DNA of 64,000 nt, taken from positions 124,001 to 188,000 of the forward strand of contig NZ_JBHUHX010000015.1 of the NCBI RefSeq assembly GCF_042682685.1. Direction: 5' to 3'. Positions 40,068 to 47,858 of the stretch are shown here, piece by piece. The notes below the pieces were generated by a model that made no database searches, was not told the origin of the DNA, and saw only the letters and a program-made list of their open reading frames with translations. The position numbers and the translations under genes are program-made. Source of the stretch: Imhoffiella fuscus (GTDB lineage: Bacteria > Pseudomonadota > Gammaproteobacteria > Chromatiales > Chromatiaceae). The stretch's first letter is position 1; the number at the start of each line of letters is the position of its first letter.

Positions 40068-40097
40068 ATAATGTATGCATTAACGATTAGATGTCAA
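40068..40097 (-). promoter_or_regulatory. Sigma-70 promoter of the H-NS-like gene
   Basis: On the minus strand a perfect TTGACA (40092-40097) stands 18 bases from CATTAT (40068-40073), about 70 bases before the GTG at 40000. The surrounding 312-base gap (40028-40339) is AT-rich and shows nothing else recognisable. Confidence 0.6.
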
Positions 40098-40339
40098 GGA
40101 CACATCGCTTTATTTCGTGACGCATGACGAGAAATCACGCAAAACACCAAGAAAAGAACAACACGAAAGGACGACGGAAGAGATAACGGAGAAGACGACA
40201 TCAATAATCGCAATGAACCGAGAAGCCAATACGTAAACATATAGATCGCCATTGGCGCGCCAACACGGCCAGGATCACCCCTCGAAAACGCGATAAGGAG
40301 AAAGGGAACGCGGGGCTATTCGACCTCGAACCCGAACGC

Positions 40340-41389
40340 TTAACCGGAGAGATCGCCCTCAACTTCGGCGCGGGTCAGAAACATCGCATCTCCATAGCTG
40401 AAGAAACGATATCCCTCGGCAATGGCATGGCGATAGGCGTTCATGATGGCGGCATAACCAGAGAACGCCGCCACGAGCATCAACAAAGTGGATTCGGGCA
40501 AATGGAAATTGGTCACCATTGCGTCGACGACTCGGAAACGATACCCGGGCCGAATAAAGAGACGACTCTCGCCCCTGAAAGGCGCCAGCGAACCACCCGC
40601 AGCAGCAGTTTCGAGACTCCGAACGCAGGTGGTACCGACCGCGATGACCCGCCCACCCCGCGAGCGCGTCCGCTCGATCTGCGCGCAAACCTCCTCGGAC
40701 ACATCCAGCCATTCGGCGTGCATCTGATGCTGATCGAGATCATCGGTCCGCACCGGCTGAAAGGTTCCTGCGCCGACATGGAGCGTCACCTCGGCCCGCT
40801 CGATCCCCATGTCCGCCAGACGCGCCAGCATCGCCTCGTCAAAATGCAGGCCCGCCGTCGGCGCCGCGACAGCACCCTCGTGGCGCGCGAACAGGGTCTG
40901 ATAGCGAGCATCGTCGGTCTTGTCGTCCGGGCGTTGGATATAGGGCGGCAGAGGAAGATGCCCGTAGGCGTCCATCAGCTCCGCATACCCCAGATCGCAC
41001 GCACGCAATCGAAACAAGGCGCCCTCTCGCCCCAGCACCTGCAACCAGATACCCTCGGCCAGACGAATACGACTACCTTCGCGCGGTGACTTGCTGGCAC
41101 GCACATGGGCCAACGCTTCGTCAGGGGCGGTCAGACGCTCGATGAGCACCTCGACACGACCGCCGCTCTCTTTGTGACCGAACAAACGCGCACGCATCAC
41201 CCGGGTGTTGTTGAACACCAGCAGATCGTTAGGGCGCAGCATCTGGGGCAGATCCCTGAACAGGCGATCGCGGGGCAGCATCGAAGCGCCTTCCAGCATC
41301 ATGAGGCGCGCGCCGGCACGCTCGACCGGTGGTCGCTGCGCGATCAACTCAGAAGGGAGGTCGTAATGGAAATCGGATCGCCGCATCAT
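40340..41389 (-). CDS. queA: S-adenosylmethionine:tRNA ribosyltransferase-isomerase
   Basis: A 349-residue enzyme that transfers the ribosyl moiety of SAM to preQ1-tRNA to make epoxyqueuosine. The opening RRSDFHYDLPSELIAQRPP and the phrases DLLVFNNTRVMRARLFG, AAPTAGLHFDEAML, LHVGAGTFQPVRTDDL and VGTTCVRSLETAA are all diagnostic. Two ATG codons (41389, 41386) are possible starts. tgt, a frequent neighbour, is not adjacent. Confidence 0.97.
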   Translation of the reverse strand: MMRRSDFHYDLPSELIAQRPPVERAGARLMMLEGASMLPRDRLFRDLPQMLRPNDLLVFNNTRVMRARLFGHKESGGRVEVLIERLTAPDEALAHVRASKSPREGSRIRLAEGIWLQVLGREGALFRLRACDLGYAELMDAYGHLPLPPYIQRPDDKTDDARYQTLFARHEGAVAAPTAGLHFDEAMLARLADMGIERAEVTLHVGAGTFQPVRTDDLDQHQMHAEWLDVSEEVCAQIERTRSRGGRVIAVGTTCVRSLETAAAGGSLAPFRGESRLFIRPGYRFRVVDAMVTNFHLPESTLLMLVAAFSGYAAIMNAYRHAIAEGYRFFSYGDAMFLTRAEVEGDLSG

Positions 41390-41571
41390 TCTTCGCTGGA
41401 GTCAGCCAGCCACTCTAGTAGAAGCACTCCGCCCACCCCTAATGGGATTTGGCGAACCGCTCGATTCAATTGGAAAGGTATCCAGCATCATCACGCATTG
41501 AGTTGAGGCACGATTCAGGGAGACAATCCCGACCCCACTTGATCGATAGGTCCCGACACAGGTTCTGGAAC

Positions 41572-42780
41572 ATGATGAAACTCGGCATCGACCGCCTGCT
41601 GGAAAATCCGGAACTGCGCAAACCGCTCTGGGGGCGCCGTATCGCCCTGCTCGGCCATCCGAGCTCGGTCACGTCCCAAGGCCATCACAGCCTAGACGCC
41701 CTCATGGCCCTGAACGAGCTCAACATCGTCGCCGCCTTCGGACCCCAGCATGGCATGAGGGGCGACAAGCAAGACAACATGGTCGAGACCCCCAGCACAC
41801 TCGACCCTCGCTACGGGATCCCCATCTACAGCCTCTACGGCGAGGTACGCCGCCCCACCCAGGAGATGCTCGACAGCTTCGACGTGCTGCTGGTCGACCT
41901 GCAGGACATCGGAACGCGGATCTATACCTACGTGACCACCCTGGGCTACCTCATCGACGCCTGTAGCGCGAACGACAAGGGGCTCTGGATTCTGGACCGC
42001 CCCAATCCGGCCGGACGCCCGATCGAAGGCAGTCTGCTGGAGTCTGGCTGGGAGAGCTTCGTCGGCGCGGGACCACTTGCCATGCGCCACGGCCTCACCT
42101 TCGGCGAACTGGCCAAATGGTTCGTCTCCGATCGCCAGCAGCAGTTGGACCTCCATCTGGTCGCCATGGAAGGCTACGCCCCCTCCGAGGCGCCGGGATA
42201 CGGCTGGCCGCTTGCCGAGCTGGCCTGGGTCAACCCCAGCCCCAACGCGTCGAGCCTCAACATGGCCCGCTGTTTCCCCGGCACCGTGCTCCTCGAAGGA
42301 ACCACCCTCTCCGAGGGCAGAGGCACCACGACCCCACTCGAAGTGGTCGGCGCTCCGGACGTCGATTTCGAGCGGGTACTTCGGCGCATGCGCCACGAAT
42401 GGCCGTCCTGGACCGAAGGCGCCTTGATCCGTCCTTGCTGGTTCGAGCCGACCTTCCACAAGCACATCGGACAACACTGCTCGGGGCTGCAGATCCACAC
42501 CGACCACGCGGGCTATCGACACGAGAGATTCAAGCCATACCGGCTGGTGGCGCTTCTGCTCAAAAGCCTACGCCTCGAGTATCCCGACTACCCGATCTGG
42601 CGAAACTTCCATTATGAGTACGAGACGGAACGTCTCGCGATCGACCTGCTGTCTGGAGGCACCTACCTTCGCGAATGGGTCGACGACCCCGAAGGCCAAC
42701 CTGGAGACCTCGAACGGCGCCTGAAGGCGGACGAGGAACGCTGGGAAGAGACCACAGCGCCATTGAAGATCTACGCCTGA
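41572..42780 (+). CDS. DUF1343 / NamZ-type exo-beta-N-acetylmuramidase
   Basis: A 402-residue protein of the DUF1343 family, some members of which (NamZ) release N-acetylmuramic acid from peptidoglycan fragments. Signatures are RIALLGHPSSVT, FGPQHGMRGDKQDN, IYSLYGEVRRPT, DVLLVDLQDIGTRIYTYV and ILDRPNPAGR. No signal peptide is evident from ATG 41572 or 41575, so it may be cytoplasmic; the frame upstream to 41449 adds nothing signal-like. It is likely part of wall recycling. Transcribed away from queA. Confidence 0.85.
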   Translation: MMKLGIDRLLENPELRKPLWGRRIALLGHPSSVTSQGHHSLDALMALNELNIVAAFGPQHGMRGDKQDNMVETPSTLDPRYGIPIYSLYGEVRRPTQEMLDSFDVLLVDLQDIGTRIYTYVTTLGYLIDACSANDKGLWILDRPNPAGRPIEGSLLESGWESFVGAGPLAMRHGLTFGELAKWFVSDRQQQLDLHLVAMEGYAPSEAPGYGWPLAELAWVNPSPNASSLNMARCFPGTVLLEGTTLSEGRGTTTPLEVVGAPDVDFERVLRRMRHEWPSWTEGALIRPCWFEPTFHKHIGQHCSGLQIHTDHAGYRHERFKPYRLVALLLKSLRLEYPDYPIWRNFHYEYETERLAIDLLSGGTYLREWVDDPEGQPGDLERRLKADEERWEETTAPLKIYA

Positions 42781-42839
42781 GAGAGAATCCAATCTCGGTC
42801 GATTCGATTCCACAGCATCCATTTGGAAATCGACCAAGC

Positions 42840-42854
42840 AGGGTAAAATACCCT
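42840..42854. terminator. Small stem-loop between convergent genes
   Basis: AGGGTA and TACCCT pair perfectly around AAA, 60 bases after the muramidase gene and 82 bases from the end of the convergent histidine kinase gene. It is short and lacks a clear T-run. Confidence 0.3.
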
Positions 42855-42936
42855 ATTCGCGGCTAAAGCGCACGCCCCGCGTTCATTTTCCGTTCCGGCA
42901 CTCTCATTATGAGTATCGGCGAGGCGGGGTCCACGC

Positions 42937-44373
42937 TCATCCAATCTTTAGCGGCGACCGCTCGAAGCGCAGCAGAACCCGTAGACCAGGCGCATTGTCT
43001 TCCAACTCGATGGTCGCGTGATGGATCTGGACGATGGCACGCACCAGACTCAGCCCCAACCCACTGCCTGGCGTCGAGCGGCTGTCGTCGATGCGAAAGA
43101 AGCGGCGAAAGACCTGTTCGCGCAACGCGCTTGGAATACCCGGCCCATTATCCGAGACCAGTACCCGTATATCGTCGACCGCCTCGACGACCTCAAGATT
43201 CACCTGACCTCCGGTCGGGGTGTACTTGATCGCATTGTCGACCAGATTGGCGAATGCCTGAAACATCAGATCGCGATCCCCGAAAACAGGCGCCGCCCCG
43301 GCTCGGGTCAGGATAAGAGACTGATCCCGCTCGGCCGCAACCGGCTCATAGAGCTCGACCACATCCTCGATCAGCGGCACCAGATCCAATGTCGCGAATG
43401 CGGAGCGGCGACTACCGGATTCGATACGCGCAATCCGCAGCAGCGCATTAAAGGTCGTCAGCATCTCCTCCGCGTCCGAAATGGTCTCTTCCGCCAATGC
43501 GCGAGCGGATCCGGCAACCGGCAATTCGGCGCTGAGCAATTCGAGCTTGTTGCGCAGCCGAGTCAGTGGGGTACGAAGGTCGTGCGCGATATTGTCCGAG
43601 ACCTGACGTACCCCGGCCATGAGCGCCTCGATTCGCTCCAGCATTCGATTGAGCGAGGCCGCGAGCTGATCGAAGTCGTCGCCGCTCCCGCTCAACGGAA
43701 TACGCCGCGAGAGATCGCCCTCCATGATCTCGCGACTGGTCTGATTGATGGATTCGAGCCGCCTGACCAGACTCGCGCTCATCAGCCAGCCGCCCAGCAG
43801 GGCCAATCCGGCCGTGATGGCCAATCCCCAACCGAGCGCCTCAAGGATCACCGACCGAATCGCCTCCAGGTCGCGCACATCGCGCCCCACCAGAAGCCTC
43901 AGCCCACTGCGCAATCGGAAGACCTGGGCGCGCGCCTCATGCTCCTCCGAATGATCGGGGCCGCGCTCGCGCAGATGGAAGCTGATCCAACCCTCGGTGT
44001 CCGGTAGCTCGACCGGCCAGCGATCCAGATTGCCGACGATGCGGTGCAGGTCGCCGTCGACGAGCAGATAGACGCTGGAGCCCACCGGATCGCGCGCCAC
44101 GCGCTCGCTGATCACGGCCGTCAGCCCGGTTAGTCCGCGTTGTCGGTATTGCTCGGCGAGACCTCGGATCTCGGCCTGGATGGTGGCCTCGATCTGACGA
44201 TCCATGTAGCCGGCGGTCGACCAGTAGATGAACGCCAAGAGAATGGCGACCGAAACGCCGAGCAGAAAGACATAGAGCAGCGCCAACCGAAAGGTGGAAC
44301 TGCGCAGGATGCGGGGCGTGCGCGAGCGCAATTCGCCCCAGGCACCGATGACGGCGCGTGCGGGGGACGTCAT
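42937..44373 (-). CDS. Two-component sensor histidine kinase
   Basis: A 478-residue membrane kinase. TM1 (about 30-52, LALLYVFLLGVSVAILLAFI) and TM2 (about 180-200) flank a periplasmic sensor of some 125 residues. A HAMP domain leads to the H-box DNIAHDLRTPLTRLRNKLE, the N-box NLVDNAIKYTPTGG, and G-boxes DNGPGIP and GSGLGLSLV. ATG at 44373 overlaps the regulator stop by four bases. The frame runs further upstream, but only as shadow. It phosphorylates the adjacent OmpR-type regulator; the signal is probably envelope-related given degP upstream. Confidence 0.93.
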   Translation of the reverse strand: MTSPARAVIGAWGELRSRTPRILRSSTFRLALLYVFLLGVSVAILLAFIYWSTAGYMDRQIEATIQAEIRGLAEQYRQRGLTGLTAVISERVARDPVGSSVYLLVDGDLHRIVGNLDRWPVELPDTEGWISFHLRERGPDHSEEHEARAQVFRLRSGLRLLVGRDVRDLEAIRSVILEALGWGLAITAGLALLGGWLMSASLVRRLESINQTSREIMEGDLSRRIPLSGSGDDFDQLAASLNRMLERIEALMAGVRQVSDNIAHDLRTPLTRLRNKLELLSAELPVAGSARALAEETISDAEEMLTTFNALLRIARIESGSRRSAFATLDLVPLIEDVVELYEPVAAERDQSLILTRAGAAPVFGDRDLMFQAFANLVDNAIKYTPTGGQVNLEVVEAVDDIRVLVSDNGPGIPSALREQVFRRFFRIDDSRSTPGSGLGLSLVRAIVQIHHATIELEDNAPGLRVLLRFERSPLKIG

Positions 44374-45044
44374 TCGGCGCGAATCATATAGCCAGCGCCG
44401 CGAACGGTATGCAGCAGAGGTGGGCCGAAGCCCTTGTCGATTTTGCCGCGCAAGCGGCTGATGTGCACGTCGATGACGTTGGTCTGAGGATCGAAGTGAT
44501 AATCCCAAACCTGCTCCAACAACATGGTCCGGGTCACGACGCGCCCCGCCTGCTGCATCAGGCATTCGAGTAGACGAAACTCGCGCGGCTGGAGCTGAAT
44601 CGACTGACCGGCACGCTGAACCTCGCGTTTGAGCAGATCCATTTCCAGGTCGGCGACACAGAGACGCGTCGCCGGGGCCTCGGCCGTGCCCCGCCGCAGC
44701 AACACCTCGACCCGGGCCTGGAGCTCGGAGAAGGCGAAGGGCTTGATCAGATAATCGTCGCCACCGGCGCGCAATCCCTCGACCCGGTCATCGACCTCGC
44801 CGAGGGCGCTCAGGAACAGCACCGGCGTGCGATTGCCCGAGGCGCGCAGGGTGCGCACGATGCCGAGCCCGTCGAGACCCGGCAGCATACGATCGAGGAT
44901 GAGGATGTCGTAGTCACCGCTGGCCGCCATCAGCAGCCCTTCACGACCATCGCCGGCCAGATCGACCACCGCGCCGGACTCCACCAGCGCCTTGCGCAGA
45001 TAATCCGCCATCTGACGATCATCTTCGACCAATAGGATACGCAT
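44370..45044 (-). CDS. OmpR-family response regulator
   Basis: A 224-residue regulator. The receiver has acidic residues in RILLVEDDRQMADY, the phospho-acceptor Asp in DILILDRMLPGLDG and the lysine in DDYLIKPFAFSEL. The C-terminal winged helix includes LQPREFRLLECLMQQAGRVV and NVIDVHISRLRGKID. ATG at 45044 starts the receiver exactly. It ends four bases into the kinase gene and begins 136 bases after degP. It may bind the GTTAAG direct repeat upstream of degP. Confidence 0.95.
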   Translation of the reverse strand: MRILLVEDDRQMADYLRKALVESGAVVDLAGDGREGLLMAASGDYDILILDRMLPGLDGLGIVRTLRASGNRTPVLFLSALGEVDDRVEGLRAGGDDYLIKPFAFSELQARVEVLLRRGTAEAPATRLCVADLEMDLLKREVQRAGQSIQLQPREFRLLECLMQQAGRVVTRTMLLEQVWDYHFDPQTNVIDVHISRLRGKIDKGFGPPLLHTVRGAGYMIRAE

Positions 45045-45180
45045 CGACCCTCGACCTCCAACCTCGACCCACGAGAAAATGTCGAAAAGGCCCGTCCACG
45101 GACCTTTTCGACTCGAAATCGGGACATCAGGATGCCCCGACTCCTGCATCACGGAAGCTGTCGCTGTGCGCGACACCCGT

Positions 45181-46716
45181 TCAGGCCGTCAGCGGGACGG
45201 CCACGAACAATGCCCGACCATCGCGTTCGACCCGCATGATCACCGCCTTCTGCTTCTCGGCGCTCGCCTTGCGCACCGCCGCCTGAACCTGCGCAGGCGA
45301 ACTGACCGGATCCGCCCCCACCATCGAAATCAGGCTGCCAGGCTCGATGCCTGCCTCGGCCGCCGGACTACCGGGATCGACCCTGGCGACCAAGACCCCA
45401 GCGCTCCCGTCGTCCAGTCCGCGACGCATCCGGAGTTCGGGCGTCAAGGGCGCCAGATAGAGACCCAGATGCGGATTCTCGCCCGACTGGTCGTCGGACC
45501 GAGACGCAGAGGCGACACGGTCGTTGTCAGGCATGGCTCCGACCTTGACGTCGATGCGGCGCGGCTTGCCGTCACGCATGATATCCAGCTCCATCTGGCT
45601 GCCCGACTTGAGGTCGGCCACCAATCTCGGGAGATCCTTGTAATTCTCGATCCGCTGACCGTCGGCGCTCAGAATGACGTCGCCCGCCCGCAACTCGGTC
45701 GCGCTTGCCGGTCCGCCCGGCACCACATCCGCGACCAGCACACCGCGCGCCTCGTCCAAGCCCAGACCTGCGGCCAAATCCTCGGTCACCGGCTGAATCT
45801 GGATACCCAGCCAACCGCGCTCGACGTGACCATTCTCGCGCAAATCGGCGATCACATGACTGACCGTCTCAGCAGGAATGGCGAATCCGATCCCCACATT
45901 GCCGCCGGTCGGCGAATAGATGGCGGTATTGACCCCGATCACCCGACCGCTGGTGTCGAACAATGGACCACCCGAATTGCCGCGATTGATGGCGGCATCG
46001 ATCTGCAGATAGTCGTCATAGGGTCCCGAATGGATGTCGCGCCCACGCGCCGAGATGATGCCGGCATTCACCGAGCCGCCCAAGCCGAACGGATTGCCGA
46101 CAGCCAGCACCCAATCACCGACACGCGCCTTGGCCGAATCGCCGAGCTCAACATAGGCGAGCGGATGATCCGTATCGATCTTCAGGAGCGCCAGATCGGT
46201 CTTGTCGTCCCGCCCAACGACCTTGGCCGTATGCGATGACCCATCGTTGAGCACGACCGTCACCTCCGTGGAGCCATCGATGACATGGTTATTGGTCACG
46301 ATATAGCCATTCGGGTCCACCAGGAATCCGGAGCCTTGACCCTGAATACGATGCGGCACCCCCTGGACGCGCTCGTCGAAATAACGTCGAAAGAACTCGG
46401 GGAGCGGCATGTTCTCGGGCATCCCCGGAAGACCGCGCAGCACCATCCCGCCCCCTGCCGCCACCTCGGAGGTCACCTTGACGTTCACCACGGCCGGAGA
46501 CACACGCTCTGCGACATCGGCGAAGCTGGGCAGCGCCATCGGCTGTCCCGTCGCCGAGTGAAGCGACACCGCCGGAGCTTCGGCGCGAACCATCATGGTT
46601 CCGCCCGCAACCAGGGCCAAGGTCACGGCCGTGGCGATGGCCGTGCGCGCCACCCGGCGAGACGCAACCGTCTTGCCCCTCTGCCTTTCGGATTCCATCG
46701 ATCGATTCGAAGTCAT
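45181..46716 (-). CDS. DegP/HtrA-type periplasmic serine protease
   Basis: A 511-residue Do-family protease-chaperone. An N-terminal hydrophobic signal (about 20-45) exports it. The catalytic triad is visible as His in IVTNNHVIDGS, Asp in DDKTDLALLKI and Ser in INRGNSGGPLFD. Two PDZ domains follow (about 290-375 and 420-505), the first opening with RGWLGIQIQPVTEDLA. The start ATG at 46716 has GAGGAG seven bases upstream; the frame is open to 46788 without a better site. It degrades misfolded periplasmic proteins. Adjacent regulator and kinase suggest co-regulation. Confidence 0.93.
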   Translation of the reverse strand: MTSNRSMESERQRGKTVASRRVARTAIATAVTLALVAGGTMMVRAEAPAVSLHSATGQPMALPSFADVAERVSPAVVNVKVTSEVAAGGGMVLRGLPGMPENMPLPEFFRRYFDERVQGVPHRIQGQGSGFLVDPNGYIVTNNHVIDGSTEVTVVLNDGSSHTAKVVGRDDKTDLALLKIDTDHPLAYVELGDSAKARVGDWVLAVGNPFGLGGSVNAGIISARGRDIHSGPYDDYLQIDAAINRGNSGGPLFDTSGRVIGVNTAIYSPTGGNVGIGFAIPAETVSHVIADLRENGHVERGWLGIQIQPVTEDLAAGLGLDEARGVLVADVVPGGPASATELRAGDVILSADGQRIENYKDLPRLVADLKSGSQMELDIMRDGKPRRIDVKVGAMPDNDRVASASRSDDQSGENPHLGLYLAPLTPELRMRRGLDDGSAGVLVARVDPGSPAAEAGIEPGSLISMVGADPVSSPAQVQAAVRKASAEKQKAVIMRVERDGRALFVAVPLTA

Positions 46717-46826
46717 GCTCGCGCTCCTCGTGAGATCAGTTGAATGGGGCAGGATGTCCAATCGGACAACGCAACCCAAGACGTCCACATCAAGGAGCAG
46801 TATCCTGGCAACCGCATGTCGGCCGA

Positions 46827-46843
46827 CTTAACGGATTCTTAAC
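46827..46843 (-). promoter_or_regulatory. GTTAAG-N5-GTTAAG direct repeat (candidate response-regulator box)
   Basis: Two exact GTTAAG copies with an 11-base period lie 111 bases before degP and 110 bases before the divergent lipoprotein gene. The spacing and sequence resemble PmrA/QseB-type boxes (YTTAAG-N5-YTTAAG) bound by OmpR-family regulators. An overlapping inverted repeat TAACGGA-N10-TCCGTTA covers 46829-46852. Confidence 0.55.
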
Positions 46844-46952
46844 TTTCCGTTAGGGAGCGCGCATTCTGGGCATGGGCACCTGGCCCAAGCCGCTGACAAA
46901 GAGTAGATGCGAAAAAACGACCACCAGCGATCAACCGACAGAGGACCCAACC

Positions 46953-47285
46953 ATGCGTGCACGCCCCCCCCGCGAGCACCCTGACCGTGCGATCGCGGGC
47001 ATCATATTGGTCGCCGCCCTGGCCCTGAGCGGATGCCAATCGGACGCCTCACGCGATGAGGATCGAACCTGCAACCTAGTACCCGGAATGACCACAGAGC
47101 AACTGGCGAACTGCGGCTGTTTTCCCATCAAGGCGGGCGGAGGCTATTCGGTCGGACTGAGCCAGAAGGATCTCGAGCGGCCCGTCCAGCAGATCAACGT
47201 CGTCAACTATCTCTGTCCCTCCAAGACCGCCGGCTTCACCAAGGTGGTCGAAATCAATGGCATCGCCAAGGACGTCTTCCGCTGA
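46953..47285 (+). CDS. Small Cys-rich lipoprotein
   Basis: A 110-residue protein with a lipoprotein signal: hydrophobic AIAGIILVAALALSGC ends in the lipobox LSGC, with the Cys as the lipidation site. The mature part has further cysteines (TCNLVPG, NCGCFPIKAGG, YLCPSK) that could form disulfides. I do not recognise the family. It is divergent from degP, sharing the region with the GTTAAG box, and may be an envelope-stress target. ATG at 46953; the longer frame from 46872 would bury the signal. Confidence 0.7.
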   Translation: MRARPPREHPDRAIAGIILVAALALSGCQSDASRDEDRTCNLVPGMTTEQLANCGCFPIKAGGGYSVGLSQKDLERPVQQINVVNYLCPSKTAGFTKVVEINGIAKDVFR

Positions 47286-47858
47286 ACGCCGCGACCGCAG
47301 CCTCAGATGCCGGAACACATGCGCCGCAAGCCGAGACGCCCGGCCCTCTCTGAAAGGGATCTCGTCGCAGCGCCCGAGCCTTGGTCTTTTTGATACGACC
47401 GATTAGACTGCGCCCCATTCGAAATCGCGCGGCACGCTGCGAGCCTAGTGCTTTCGCTGGATCCAGCGTGGTCCGCACGAAACACCATCGAGAAAAGAGC
47501 TGGATCGGCTTGCCATTCGCACTGCGGATCGCCGCATCCTCAGCTCCGGGGCCGGCGCTCACGAAGCGCCTCACGTCGCGAACGCGCCCCTCAATGATCA
47601 AGAGACGCTATCCGAGTATGCGCTTAACGCACTACCCGGATGGAACCCAAATCCTCACCGATACAGGACGCGTCCCTTTCCGGCCCACCCTGCGAGTGCG
47701 TTCAGCCAACGCACGGCAGCGATATCCGCTGCCATCGGATTTCCATTCAAGGACCTGGAAGACTGAGCGGCGTTAGGACCGACCGCCCAACCGACCTGAT
47801 ATTGCGTATGGAATATCGGCGACATCAGGTAATCAGGCGCGCTTCTGGGCGCAACAGC
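47286..47858. other. 573-base region without a recognisable gene
   Basis: Open frames here (for example 131 plus-strand codons at 47381-47776) are rich in Arg and Pro, lack ribosome sites and match no family I know. No clear terminator or promoter is evident. It probably contains the 5' region of the GGDEF-EAL gene, whose start could lie somewhat further upstream. Confidence 0.45.

Noticed and set aside
47381..47776. 131-codon plus-strand frame before the GGDEF-EAL gene
   Set aside because: Arg/Pro-rich composition typical of a shadow frame in high-GC DNA, and no known family.
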